This document shows, piece after piece, positions 22,876-36,200 of a stretch of 64,000 bases of DNA. Within the stretch, counting starts at the first letter, position 1. Each line of letters begins with the position of its first letter. The DNA lies in contig NC_091872.1 of NCBI RefSeq assembly GCF_019399895.1, positions 5,402,395-5,466,394 of the forward strand, given 5' to 3'. The position numbers were made by a program, and so were the translations under genes. The notes under the pieces were generated by a model that was given only the letters and a program-made list of their open reading frames with translations, was not told the DNA's origin and did not search any database. This DNA comes from Cardiocondyla obscurior. Taxonomy: Eukaryota > Arthropoda > Insecta > Hymenoptera > Formicidae.

Positions 22876-24286
22876 TCCGCGCGCTTCCCTCGATTACTAT
22901 TTTTACCCGTCGACGTAGGCCCTTTATTCGCCTCGCGCGTTTGTCAGAAGCACAATCGGCGGCGGCACGCCTCGGGATTTTATCTCGCGTGGCCCTCCTC
23001 CTTCCTTCAGCTGGATAGCGCACCGCGGCATCTCGGACGTTGACACGGCGGGTCAACGGCGCGCATTTTGCGCGGTTTTCACTTCGTGCCGCATATGGTT
23101 CCTCTCTGTGCGACGCAACGCGCGCAAAGTTCTTTCAGATAATTCGTAGATTATCCGTCCTCTCTTAGCTTTCTTCTATATTTTGCCGAGTGAAACTCTT
23201 CGATTTCATTCACTCGCGGCGATGTAATTTGCGTCAAGACGTAGCCACGGTTCGCTAACGAACTAGCTGCGGGTAATTATTCGAACTGCGCTGCCTACTT
23301 GGCGGCACGAACTCGCTCTGAATCAGGTTCTTCTCATCTCCCAGGTGATCTCATCCGGATCGATCTGTCGGCCGGCTCGGCACGCGTGCTCGCGATACAT
23401 GGAACGATGAGATTGCCACCGATCACGCAGTTTCTCTCCGTCACAAAATCAACGCGTATCTAATAAATCAGGATAAAGCGCGATCGGTCCGGTTGACCGC
23501 ACGAATCTGCCTCTCCGCTTCGTTTCGCGCGTAAAAAGTGGCGCGCACGATGCCTCGACCTCCCACGCGATCACGACGACATGCCGCCGCTTCTTTCCCG
23601 ACTTTGTGGGCGGACGACGGCCATGTATGGTCGTTCCGTAGGGCCCAGGATTCCCCAGCCTCCGGACTTGCGATAATTCAATTATTCCGACCCGTTCCGA
23701 TCGCTTGAGTCCCGTGTCGGGCGGTTTTTTTCTGCCGATTCTTCCCTCCGTGATTCAACGGAGCGTGAAAATTTCTGAGGCCCGGAGGGTAAAGGTCTCC
23801 CGTTTTCGTTCTCGTCGGGTTGTCGATTTCACGCGCGCTCGCCAAAAGCGGAACGGCGCGTCTTCTTTTTTAATCCACGTTACATTCCGTACGTGGCTGG
23901 ACCGATTTTGCAGACGTGAGAGACGCGTCTCGGAATTAAATTTGCGTGGCGTCACGGTGCGATACTCTCGGGTGTAAGCTGCTCCCGCAGGTCGAACTCG
24001 AGCGTGCGCGCGATCGGAATCTCCCGCGAATTAATTTACAACGTCCGTTTTAATCCGTGCCCTCCGTGGCTGAGCGCCGTGACTTCTCCCGGATTATCCT
24101 CTCGCGCGCACTTGCGAATTAAATTCCCGCAGCGGTGGAAGCGCGCGGGAGATATAGATCGGGTGCCGCGCACTTTTTCCGATCCTCTCGATGATCTAGA
24201 TTTGCACTGATGAATCTCGCGCGCTTCCGAGTTATCGAAAAACAATTGAACGCATTTCACACGACGCGTTGCACGGAGAAGCATTT

Positions 24287-24304
24287 AAAAAAAAAAAAAA
24301 AAAA
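24287..24304. repeat. poly-A run, 18 bases
   Basis: A pure A run followed by a T-rich stretch, in a spacer between CpG-rich blocks. Confidence 0.9.
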
Positions 24305-24724
24305 GTTTATTTTTTAATTTTACAAACGAGTCTATATTTTTCTTTTCGCGCCGGCGATCGTTACTGTCGGTGCACGAGAGGCACGTGCACGCAATCAGAT
24401 CTCGGTAGCTTCTCCCCTCGCGGCCGCCTGTTGGCGGGCTGCACGTGGTCGGTGGATCGGCCAGCGGGATTGATGCAACCTGGCCTGCGCGAGAGTCGAG
24501 AGCGTACTGCGTTCGAGCGGGAGGTTAACGCGCCACCGGGGCCTCGTACCGAGGCACGACGGCGACTTTGGACCCGTTGCCTTAGCATGCCTCGCCAATG
24601 CGCCTTGCCACAGCCCGTCCCTACTTGCCTTTACCTTGCCTCGTCTCGACCTAGCTCTTCTCAACTTGCTTTGACTTGCCTCTTAGCTTAGCTTTATCCC
24701 GCTCTCCGGCCGGCTGGCTGAGCT

Positions 24725-24750
24725 GGTCGGTCGGTCGGTCGGTCGGTCGG
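24725..24750. repeat. GGTC tetranucleotide microsatellite, about 6.5 copies
   Basis: Consecutive GGTC units follow a diverged GGCTG-rich run. On the minus strand this produces repeated Pro-Thr-Asp in one frame, which is not evidence of coding. Confidence 0.9.
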
Positions 24751-27125
24751 CTGTCGGTTGTGCTCCTTGTCCATCTTGACAACGTTAGCTGAGTTTACCT
24801 TGTCGCAGCCTTGTGAATCGCGTCGCATTTCACGTGCTCCTCTCGTTTCGCGTTTTCTTTCTTTTTCCTTGTCGTTTTGCACCTCCGTTTTGTCGCTTCT
24901 GTATGCCATTAGTCTCCTTTATGCTTGTTACATGGCACTAATTAGTTTTTGCAACGTTTCTTGTTTTGATAAATCGATATTCTGCTAATGGATAAATATT
25001 AACGCTGCTACGTAAGTTTGTATTAATTATCGGACGTTGTTATTTCATGGAATAAATTGCTATTAATCAGTATACTATGCGATGCGTATAATAAAACAGA
25101 GAAAAAGAAAGAAATAATAATCAGCCACTGCTCACGGTTTTCACTTTAATTTTAATGCTAATTTTTTTTTTTTTTAACGCTGAAATTGAGAGTCGTAAGA
25201 TTGCGATTCCGATAAAAGGCTCTCACTTTTTACAGAAATTACGGTCTCTGTTTGTTGCACCGGCTGCTTTTCGGCATCGTTTAACTTGACGATAACGCCG
25301 TTCGAGACATATCGCACATTTGTTACAAATCGCTTTTGCGTCAGCTACAAATGTTTTCTAAAGTATATGTATAACTAGCTACGATTTCCTCGGTCACCGT
25401 AACGTCGTTATCCTCCGGGAGTCGTATCTCCGGCCGAGTAATAAAACGCCTCTCTCTTCTCGCGCCAACTTTATGCTCTCACGAGCGACTTTTCTTGTCT
25501 CATCTTATCTCTGCACATTGCTCGACCTTTAAACTCGAGTCTTAGTTTTCGCTCGTTGTTCCTCTCCGCGTCTTTTCCGTGGATTCTCTCACGTGCGCTT
25601 CTCCTCCCGCGCGCTCGTTTCCCTTTTCCCTTATCCAACCGGTCATCGTCGGGCGCGGACTACTTGCCCGCATGAAAATCGGTCACGTGCCGCGTGATAT
25701 TGGCTGCACGTGTGCGCCGTCATCGGGATGTAAATCTTTTCGCCGCCGAGCCAATCGCCGAGGATGATCTTTTTGTGGAAATTACGATAGACGCGGTTTT
25801 GTCCGTGGCGCGCGGAATGCGAGGAGGAGGAGACCGCGTGCCGCTACTCGACGGGAGAATGCGAGGTGGTCGGTATATTTTTTTTTTTCCCTCCGCGTCA
25901 CGGCTCGTGCGCGATTTGCACGAAAGGCGACAGACGCGTGTGCACGACTGTCGCGAAACGACGATCGTTCGTTACAGCGGGATCCTCGATCGTGCGAGTC
26001 GGGCACTACGTAAAATCGATCAACGTGGGATGCGTCCGTTTTGGCGTCAATGAATCTCGCGAGATAGTCTACGCATTAATATCGCCGAAAAGAAAGGCGC
26101 GAGCAAGAGCTATATCGCGATTCGCTCTCAATACGCGCAATTTTCTTCCGAGGCGGCTGTCTCAAGAATGTCACTAGGCAGAAGAAGAGAAACGGCGCGC
26201 CTCGCGCAACGATACAAGCGGCAATCGTTCCAAACTTATTATCGCCGGTAAGAAACTCATAAATGCTTATGACTTGCTTGTCGGTTTTTGCCGTGGCGTT
26301 CGTACGATCCAGTTAAAGCAACGTTTCGCCGGATTGACTCCGGCGACCAGCTGGAGATAGAGTCTACTCCGGTGCGGGAAGGGCGGGCGGTAGGTAGGGC
26401 AAGAAGGCAAGAGAACGGGAGTACAAAGAAGAAGGTGGAAGAGCCTGGGGAGTCCCTTCAACGTCATTTGTAATACCGGATGGCCTAATGATGCGACTGG
26501 TCGTGACAGGACGGGGAATAAGAGTAGAAGCGTGCGAGAGCGGGCGCTGGAAGATGCACCGCGGGTCCCCCTCCCCCCCTCGCGCACCGAGATACGCGGA
26601 CCCCGGGGGTAAGGTGCCGGCCACGTTCACGTCCACGTGTCTCGCCCGTTTGGTTGTTAAAGACGCGAGGAAAGCCTCGGGGACGTATTCCGCCCGTCCC
26701 ACGATGCGCGACGGCGATTTGCTTGGTCGTGGTTGTAGATCACCGCAAAGGGGGAGCTTGTCCGTCCTCTGCCGCCGTGTATACGCGACTTTTTGCCGCG
26801 CGACCCGCGGAGGGAAAAATACGCGCGCGCGTTGAAATTAATCTCCTGCCGGCCGCCTCCGCGAGGAGCCACGACAATTTACTCGCGCACGGAAGATACT
26901 ATTGTGCTCCTGGCTGCCTCCGCCGCGAATCCGGTGACACGCGCGCGGTCCGCAAAAAGCCGCCGATTTCATGGAAGGGCTTCGACAGTCGGAGCGTACG
27001 TGATTTATCTCGTCGCGCGGAATGTAATTTTAGCGGCGGGATCCTCGAGATAGTCTCGTCTCAATGTAATAAAATAATGTCACGTAGAAAAAATAAATCG
27101 AAGGTGCGACTCGTTCGCTGCTTAC

Positions 27126-27301
27126 CTGATCTCGACTATTACGATAATAAATTAAATAATGGTTCTACAGAATATCACAATTATACTGTAATTTATTTAA
27201 AGAGGTAACTGAAGAGAAAGGGAGAATATTAAGTATTAAATAGCAAAATAGAACGTAGGAGAGAGAAAGGCTGATCTTACGTTAGACTTCACTTCGGACA
27301 T
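27126..27301 (-). CDS. candidate start exon plus 39-nt microexon (tentative)
   Basis: On the minus strand an ATG at 27301 opens seven codons to a donor (TCTAAC/GTAAGA, GT at 27280-27279), phase 0. After 116 bases an acceptor (TATTCTGTAG) starts a 39-nt segment, 27164-27126, which ends at a strong donor (GATCAG/GTAAGC). The segment is open only in phase 0, which matches. The frame is also open for about 22 codons upstream of the ATG, so the first exon may be longer. The encoded peptide is polar and Tyr/Asn-rich, and too short to assign. The next exon was not found. It may equally be part of a spliced non-coding transcript. Confidence 0.22.
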
Positions 27302-30300
27302 TAAGTTTCTGTATCCGATTCCCGGAAATACTTTGAAACGTGGACGTACCACGCGGATCGTGAAGCTGCGCGATGCTCAAGTACCGAGGTATGCCCTCGA
27401 AGCGAGGGCCCACGCTGCACGCGATGATTCCCCCGCGAATCGTGACGATCTTCGACGCAACGTGCCTTTTCTTCCCCGCGTCACTACGGGCACTTCGGTG
27501 CACGGCGTGGCTAATGATGCAGAACGTGCAGCAGTGTTTTCTTGCGGCCGACTAAGTAGCGGGATTCAAAAAATCGACAGCCCGCCGTAAGTTACGTCCG
27601 CGGGCCGTCGTCCCGACGTTAAGAAGTGCACGCGGACGCGCCGTAAATTACGGACCGGGGATGATTTAAATGAAACGGTTTGTTAGCTTTATTTAACCCA
27701 GGTGTCGCGGAATTATCGGGTCTCCGATGCGCGCATCGCGCTGATTTATTATCTTATCTGGTAATATGGTGCGCGCGGGAGATACGTGGCGGGTAGGGAG
27801 GAAGACGGAAAAAACTAAGCGGATTGAAGCTGGAAATTTGTGAGCGAAGGCGTTTGCGTTTTCTGCCGGGGAAGCCGGCCGCAGCGAAATGAGTTAGCGA
27901 ACTAGTTTTCAGATCGCGATCTTGAAGAAAGTGACTTATCAGTTTATCCGTAACTCGTCGCTTTGGCTCGCTTGTTGTCGGATATATGTACGCTATTAAT
28001 TAATCGCGGTCAAATCAGTGGCATTACTCTGATTAAACAGCGATATTTATTTTCATGCCGCGTAATCAAGACGTTTTATTTATTACTATTGGAAAAATAA
28101 TTTTTGAACGACTTTAAAGATTTTTTTTTTTTTCTTTGAATATTTTTTTTATTTATAAATGTCACGTTAGGTGCTCGCGGGTTGATTCGCTGTTTTATTA
28201 TTATTATAATTTCGTTACGCGTTTATTTCTCTTTCGGTCGATCAGTTCTGCAAGTGTAGATACGATCGTCCGAACGATTGAACTTTCTTAGTGCGATACC
28301 GATCGTGACTCGTCTTTTCTTTTCTGCCATCGGCGCTACGCAATAGCGTAATCGACAGAATTGGATCGACAATGAAACCGCGCGTTTCGGTTAGCTAGAT
28401 TGATCAACGGTGTGGTTATTGTTAGATTTATTTTGCGCTACGACGGGACCATGTGCCAATTAATGATGCTATTCATCGATCACATGCCCTCCACTTTAAA
28501 TGCGCACTCATTACGATAAGCGATCTTTCACATGACATGCCTTTTTGTTAAATTTTAAACATCTTTTCTGACCTCTGCATATACAAAATGACTGGATAAA
28601 CTGTTATGAGAAAGAAAATGATTATATCTCTCGCTGACGCAAAAACTGCTCATTGTATGTATATTTCTATGAGACTCAAACGGGCAATTAAAAAAAAGAC
28701 CTTTTGCAAAAAGATTTCATGCCGAGATATTAAAATATATATAAATAATTAAACAATATTTCTTAAACTCTGTAAGCTAAAGTAAGAAAATCTGGAACAT
28801 TATTTTTCATCAAACATATTTAACTACGAATTACATTGCAATTCTCCTGTTACTCGTTTAAAGATAAAATGAAAGACCTTGTGCAAACTTTTATAACAAC
28901 CGCGCCTCATTTTACTCGCCGTATTTCACGCGTTTGTTATTAGCGGGCGGGTGTAGCGTACCGTTTTCGATCTCGTTATCGGCTTTATTGAGCGAGGAAG
29001 AAAGCGGGCAGAAAATAAGAGGACGCGGCGCGGTGTTCCGCGATTTCCGCGCGGTGACGGCCGGCTCAGGGTGGGCGTTACCGTCCGCGAGAAATCGCGC
29101 GGGCCTTTCCGGCGCTAATTAAGTAGTTGTGCATCGTGGCAAAATACCCGCAATTATCCGGGATTATATCCTGATAATCCAGCAGACGCTTCCTGCTTCG
29201 GTGCGCAAAACGGCCGGAGCTTGTACGTGACACGACTTACGCCTCGCGAATTACGAGCGACGCTCCGAGACGCCGGTCTCTCTCGCGCCGTTATGCCTGC
29301 GCCGCCGCGGGGCTTCCAATCGCCGGATTTATGCATCGGTAATTACTTTCCTATCCGGCGAGCTAATAGGTATAGGCAAAGCCGATCGTTTCCTAGTTGA
29401 AGGACCTTGAGCGGCCGCTCACCACAGATCTTCTTACGTTGTTGGTAGCAACTGTCAGACCGCCCATTGCGAGCGTCTATTCGCATCGTCCTCGATAAAA
29501 TGACCGGTGCACCTGATAATCCTCGTTGCGATTAATCGACGAAGATACAGATTTAATTTTAATTTTTTATATTTTTTTTTTTTCTTCGGAAAAACGTCGC
29601 CACTTCGACGAGTTTCGAATTTTATTGCGAGAATTTTTATCGATTACAACGATAGGAATATTATAAGGAAATAAAACGCATTTTCTATTTAGTAACGTTA
29701 ATCGGATTTTATTTTATGCATATTTAACGCATTGACATATATCGTAATACGTAGAAGAGTTCGATTATAATTTTTTATTATTTTTATTATACAGCAACGT
29801 CGTATATTAATATTCTCGCAGTGAGTTGAAATAGAATATTACCGCACGCGTAGTCTTTTCGTAGGAAATGAATTCTTCAATGCGATAAAAGTTAATGAAA
29901 CATGGGAACATTCGTCTTAAGTGGCACGTAGCATGCGAGATTCTGCAGCGCACAGACGCGAGTTTCCTCCGAGTCTCGCGGTAAGCTGTTCGCCGATCCC
30001 TGACTCGCCAATGGTACCACCATTTGTATAGGCATCGCAGATGATGCTGCATACGCACTCGGACGCGATCCGTCGATACTCCCGGGTGCAATCACCGCCT
30101 CCGAAGAAGTGCTTTTTCAAAGAAGCACGATCCCTTTTTGTCCGCGTCTGATTGCGCTTTATCTCCGGCGCTCATTTTTTCCGAGCGCGCGTAAAACAAT
30201 GATCCTTGCATGTCCGTTCCTCTCGAGGTTACCAATTCTCGAAGCTGCTGGTAATGCGTTTCGATAAAACACCGTCTGAAATTTCGCGCGATTGAGTCGG

Positions 30301-31828
30301 CAATAAGAGCCCCTCCCCCCTCTCTCCCCTCGGATCTCCTCGGCGTAGTATACGATATCTTCCGATTTATATCTTTACTTCAGTAATAGGCTCTTAAATA
30401 TTTTTTTTTTCCGACCGGTTGCATCTCTCTCGCTGCCGTTGTGCGTTTGTCTCGCTTATGCGAGATACGGTCTGTGAAAATAGCTGCGGAGATTGCTGCA
30501 TGAAACTTTTTTGTTCCTCATCGGCGTTTTTTAATAACGCCTCCAATAACAAAGTTGACTTTTTGAAAACTAACTTTTTAATCAAGAAAAACTAAAGAAA
30601 AAAAAAAAAATAATAATACAAAGACCAGACCGCGAAATGTACAGTTAGTAAAAAGTTGTTAGTAGAAAGCTAATTATTTTATGAGTCACGCGGCAATCGT
30701 ACAAATTATTTTACAAACGTGTCTGGGCTTTTACGAGCGGCTCGCTAAGATATACAAATAGGCGCTTGAAAATGTAGTTATTAATTATACATTCGCAATT
30801 TTATTCGGGGATAAAGCCGTTCTCGGCAGCCGAGGCGTTCACGAATCTGATAAACGACGTGAGTTGCGATTCCGATATTCTTAGGAAATGTTGCTTTACA
30901 TGCTAGTCAACGTCGTTACGAGGCAATAACTTTTGAAGGATTTGCGCTTTTCTCGCAGTTCCGATTCTCGCTACCGCGGGCATTCGCGCGATAGAGGTGG
31001 AAAGCCATAAGGAAGGACAAGAAACGATTTCTTGATTCTTCCGTCGAGTCACGACCTCTCTCTACGGTCGCCTCTACGCCTCTTCATCGCTCTTGCGTGA
31101 TTCACGTCCGTGGTTTATGCTCGCGGAAACTTCTCCCCACGCATCGAGAGAAGCGTAGCAACTCCTAAAAGTTTCTTGCCGTTCGCAGCCGGGCAGGCAA
31201 GGCCGTAACTTTTGTTGTTCGGTTCGGAATCGGCGCGGGCGGATTGCTCCGTCTTTTCAATCTTCCCGATTACACGCGCGAGATGAAGCGGCAAATAAAA
31301 AGGTGACTTTAATAACAGAAATCGATGCGGGGCCCCGCCGCTTCCGTGTTCTAGCTTTTATTTCCCGCGGTGGACGTCGACGGGTCCGCGTGTTCGCGAG
31401 ATGGAATGAAAGGTAATTAAATAGGCCGGTCGCGGGTGCTCATCGTTCTTGCGCGCGCGTATTCCATTAACCGAGAAGCAGGCTCGTAAGTCTTCCTGGC
31501 GGGCCTGTGAATCCCGCATGTATATATGCGCGCCTCCGCTCGCGTTACCGCGGAAGCGGCGCGGAATGGACGACGCGCGCAACCCCAAGAGAGAATAAGC
31601 AAGAAATTTAAGAGAACTGCCTCCCTCGCTTTTTCCTCGTCTTTCTTCTTCCTCGCTCGGCCAAGATCTGCACGTCACGAAGCGAGGCGTTAAGCGCGTG
31701 GGAGAGCGCGTTCCCCATGAAAGAACAATGCCCGTTCGAGTGTTACCTGTGTAAAACGGCGTCAAGCGTCACCGATCCGCTCGCTACCAGACGACGAATC
31801 GGCTTCTTCTTTGCAAACCCCACTAAGG

Positions 31829-31844
31829 AAAAAAAAAAAAAAAA
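31829..31844. repeat. poly-A run, 16 bases
   Basis: A pure A run, preceded by CTAAGG, in a CpG-poor patch. Confidence 0.85.
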
Positions 31845-32876
31845 CATAAAAACAGCGACATTTTATTAATCGTAAGCGCGCATTGCGAAAGATGGATTCC
31901 CGATTAATTTTTATCTTACGAATATTTGTTACGTCGTCTGCTGCGTGTTCCTTGCCGAGTAATTAACGGCGCCTTGGTAAAATCAATTAGCAACTCTCAT
32001 CTATCTTGTCACGTCGCATCGGAACACTCACCCCATGCAAATACAATGAGATTGAATTGCTTTATAATTACTCGGTGTTCGTAGCGCGTTAAGAATGTAT
32101 AACAATTATTTGCCGCGTCGGGACAAACGTTGAGTTTCGTTATCGTCCCGGTGAAAACATTTTCGTGATAAAAGCGAAGAAAGGTAAGGTGCACGCAATG
32201 AGCGCGTTAAACGGAGAAACATCGGGGAAGGAAGTCGTTACAAGTGCGACAGCTGTGTACAATCTCTCGCTTGTTCATATTGCCGTGAAATCGACTTTTG
32301 CGTAGGAAATGCGATTAAACTTGTTTAAACTCGTTATACAAGCGTGACGAGCGGCCGCGGTAAAAAACGACGCATCCGGTTTTGGCGCGACCGGATCGAT
32401 TGGCATACGAGGCGAATCGATCGAGGGCATTTCATCTGGCGTTACCGAGGCGATCGGAGATGTCGATGATACAGGCTTCGCTGCCGCGCGGAATCGAGAT
32501 CCGATTCGCGACTCGCGATCCAGCACAGTCGCCCTCGTTTTCCCGGGCGCAATCGCGGCACAACGGTATCGGCCATCTTTCTCCTTAATGCATGGGCATC
32601 TCCCCCGTCCCCCCTGAAGAATTTGCCGTTATTCGTAACGATCCTCTTATCCAGATGTGTGGAATCGCGCGGCGCGGTAATGGCGATCGTGCAAAACCCG
32701 TGAATGGGAAATCGTGACGCTACCTCGGTGCTCCGGGCGATTTTGTTGCGGCCGTTAATTCTCCGCGCGGCACGGACGGTTAATAGATATTCCCGTCTCG
32801 GGGCCACGGAGATCGCTTAGTTGTATCCTATTTTTTTCGACAGCGTTTATGCAACGGGTTCTTATCCGCGGCCCAC

Positions 32877-32927
32877 AGACAACAACAAAAGTTGTCTCGC
32901 TCGCGCCAGTAGGGCGCGAGAGAGCAA
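32877..32927. repeat. two overlapping hairpins
   Basis: AGACAAC (32877-32883) pairs perfectly with GTTGTCT (32891-32897). That GTTGTC strand also begins a second, larger hairpin: GTTGTCTCGCTCGCGCC pairs imperfectly with GGCGCGAGAGAGCAAC ending at 32927, around a five-base loop, with an eight-base perfect core. The two folds share one arm and are mutually exclusive. Confidence 0.5.
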
Positions 32928-32992
32928 CTCTGCGAGTCGTTAGTATTTCCGAGAGGAGAGATCCGCGCCGCGATGCGCGGAAACTACACGCT

Positions 32993-33017
32993 CGGCGCGG
33001 CGCGGCGCGGCGCGGCG
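32993..33017. repeat. GGCGC pentanucleotide repeat, about 5 copies
   Basis: Uninterrupted CGGCG units form one of the most GC-rich points of the window. Confidence 0.85.
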
Positions 33018-33186
33018 AAGGAAGAAGCGCTCTTTGTATAATCGTTGCGCTTCGGCAACGAAGAAAAAGTATATCCCGTTTTGTTGAGCGCCGGCCGGTA
33101 CAAAGGCCCGGTGCGAGGTACGAGAGAGTGTTGGAAGGACCGCGTTAAAGAAGCGTAGAAATCGAAACCGAGAGCAAGGCAAAACC

Positions 33187-33235
33187 GCTCTCTTTCTCTT
33201 TCTCTCTCTTTCTCTCTCTCTCTCTCTTTCTCTCC
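33187..33235. repeat. CT-rich microsatellite
   Basis: CT dinucleotides with TTT interruptions extend about 49 bases. On the minus strand it reads as an Arg/Glu-rich run in a false frame. Confidence 0.9.
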
Positions 33236-36200
33236 GCGGCCGTGCAGTTACAGGTTGGTGCAACGCGGCACCGTCTCTCGCGGTGAGAAAGAGACCGGGA
33301 GGAAGAAGCGGGAGCGAGGTAGAATAGGGAGCGGAGAAGAGGGCCCTCGATTCGCGCACGGTGGCTTTAATACATGTAAAACGCGCGGAGCGCGCCGCCG
33401 CGCCGTTCCACAAGTAACAAAACCGCTAAATTATCGGCTTGTCCCGCTCTCCTCCGAAGCCGAGTCGGCCCCGGCAGCAACCGCGAGGTCTTAGACAGGC
33501 CTCGTCAGTATTCGAGGGAATATGAGCGAAGCCAATGTACCTAAAGGATCACGGTATGATGGACGTGAGTCATAATACACGCAGTCGCCTACCCGTTGAT
33601 CAAACTATTTTTTCCCCCCTCGTCTCGTTCCCGATGATGAAGGTGTAGCGGCGATACCTGCGTAGGTACGTGGTAATTATGTATGCCGTGTGACGTCTTC
33701 CACAGCCGGAATTCAGAATTCCCGTGCGCGCCGATCCCTCACGCTCCTCTCCGTCGCGGAACACTTGGGATACGCCATCAGGCCCGGGATTTTTATATGT
33801 ATATAACGCCGCAAAAGCGCAGCGGTCACGTTCGCCTACGATTTAGCCGAGATCCGCTTGAACCTCGTCATATTTACTTAGCACTGTGGATATCTACTAA
33901 GCGTTTATCGCCGGGATAGCGAATGCGCGATATTGCGATCGCGATACCATCTGAGGGAAGACGCGGAGTCTATGACATTCCTCGCGCGGTCTATGTTGTA
34001 GTCACGATTTATACCTACGGTCTTGTCGAAACGTGACTATTGGTCGAGGTGACGGGAGATCTTAGATCCTGAGTAACGGAAATCTTGTTGCATATCTGAC
34101 CCATTCTAGCGCCGTAGAATGATAAGTCGCTTCCCATTTGCATCGAACGGATAGTCCTCATTAATATTAAAGGTATTGACTTCAACAAAGAGACGCTGAA
34201 AAAATTAAATATCCATTATTCGACTTTAATTATTAAGCAGAAATTATTTCTCTCGCACTTTTTATTCGCGGGCTTTCAGAACGCGCGTGTCTCAAGGTCC
34301 TCGCGAACGAATGTAATCGCAGAAACGCAGCTGGTAGATTTGCATATTTCACGGATTGAGGGACGCGAGGGTAAGATGAGGCGCGTTAATAATCATCGAG
34401 ATCCATCTTCGAGGAGTAATTTCGCGCCTCGACGTGTATCGAAGCGAAGGGCAACGACTGACGAACCGCATTGCGATGCTCGATTAATTGGAGGATAACC
34501 TTCCTCGGCGGTCAGTGTCATTTGCACGCAACCACATTCACTCTTTCCCTTTCGACGTGACGCCGTACCGAAAACGAGAAGGGTGAGGCAGAGACGCGGC
34601 ACAACGAAAGGCAAGAAAAACGTGAAACGCGGCTTGGAGAACGAGATATGAGATCGACCGATTAAAGTATAGAGTTCACGCACGCTCGGAGCGTCGGGAT
34701 GTCGAGACGTCACCTGTAGAAACGCAGGACCTCCCCTTGCTCGACTAATAATACACGCGAGTCCGCTCGGGAGGTTTTACAGTCGGTATCGCGATGAACG
34801 TACGAACGAACCCCTCGTTTGCCCCGGCGCACGCTAAATCTGCGACCGGTACGTGGACAACGACCGCGGACGAAGATTACCTCGGCTATTGTCTCGCGCC
34901 GCAGCACGGAGAACGAGCGTCTTGAGACGCGTCGCCAGAACGACCGCGCGGATTACGCTCTTTCCGGAAAGCACGCACGTAACTGGTAACAGATAGCCGC
35001 GCGACGAGTTAACTTGTTAGTCTCTGTGACGGGAAGGTAACGACTCTTGAAGCTTATACGTCTTCTTTTATTCGTTCACATAATGCTAGGGAAAGAAATT
35101 AATCTCAGTCAATGAACAGCTGCTAGGTGAGCGGATACTCGAAAAAGAAAATTGCGCCATAGGTACAAATAACCCGCTTAAAAAATTAATGAAATAAAAT
35201 GTAACATTTATAATGGGATAACTTTTTACGAAAAAACTTTTTGGATAAATTATTTTATGAATTATTATGCGGATAAAACTCGTGGTTGCACTATGAAAAT
35301 ATGTATATCTGACTCAAAGCTCGGAGATAAAATTATCGTTTAGGCGTCTCGAGCCGAAAAAAAAGAAACTCAATGGGACAACATCCAATTAGATTAGATT
35401 ATCTATACGCGCTCACGGTAACATTCAGCGCTAATTAAACGCAAGGCCTAGCGGCGCTGCAAGGTGTGACGTGTTATGCATGCGATACACGACTTTGTTA
35501 TCCAGCTGCATCGTCAGCGTCCGGCGCTCATCGAGCTCAACCAGAAAATCGATGCCTCCAAGCGATGATCGTTTTTATTCATCCTCAGCCGTGCCGACCG
35601 ATCTCTTCCTGCGCGGATCATAAGACTGATGTGTTCATATATCATCGTCATGAAATGCATGTTTTGAATCTTCCCAGGAAAGTACACACCATACGGCGGG
35701 ATTAGATTACTTCAGCGAGATTATCTTCACGTGTTTTAAGTCTTTCCATGAGGAAGAAGGCTTTACATTTTTTTTTAACGCCGATCGGCAGAGATCGAAT
35801 AAAATTCTAGGGATTGTTTGATTATTTTTTAATAAAATTGATTAATTCCGATATAATTTTATTTATGGCAAACCATCTCTTGCCAAATCAATAAAACTTA
35901 TTAAAGCTGGTAGTAATTTACTAGCGAGTCACATTTAACGTTAGTCTATTATTGAAACTAATTTATTAGGAATTGACATTTAATGTTAAATATACCATGT
36001 GTCATTTAAATTGACTTTCAAGCACTCCCGTCTTTAATGCGAAAAATGTTTTATTGGATTCTCTCTTTCTCTCTTTCTATTATCTGCTGTTCCTTCTATT
36101 AGATTATACTCTTCGAAGAATGTACCGTGTCTTTCGCGAGGCTCGCTGTTAAGTCATTGAATGCCTTGCTATATTGATCGACGCGCGCGATTGCAGCAAA

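Larger units (their letters stand above)
22876..27125. other. gene-less CpG-rich stretch
   Basis: This would hold the promoter and 5' UTR of the GT92 gene at its left end. It is mostly CpG-rich with many frames open on both strands (for example about 24360-24690 and 26270-27050), a sign of chance openness. It contains a GGTC tetranucleotide repeat and a poly-A run. No gene could be supported. Confidence 0.45.

Noticed and set aside
26654..27208. A 184-codon plus-strand open frame
   Set aside because: No start context, domain or splice evidence. It lies in a CpG-rich block where several frames are open at once.
27282..27552. A minus-strand frame of about 88 codons ending at a TAA beside the 27281 donor
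   Set aside because: The alternative phase that splices into the 39-nt microexon fits better, and two plus-strand frames are open over the same bases.
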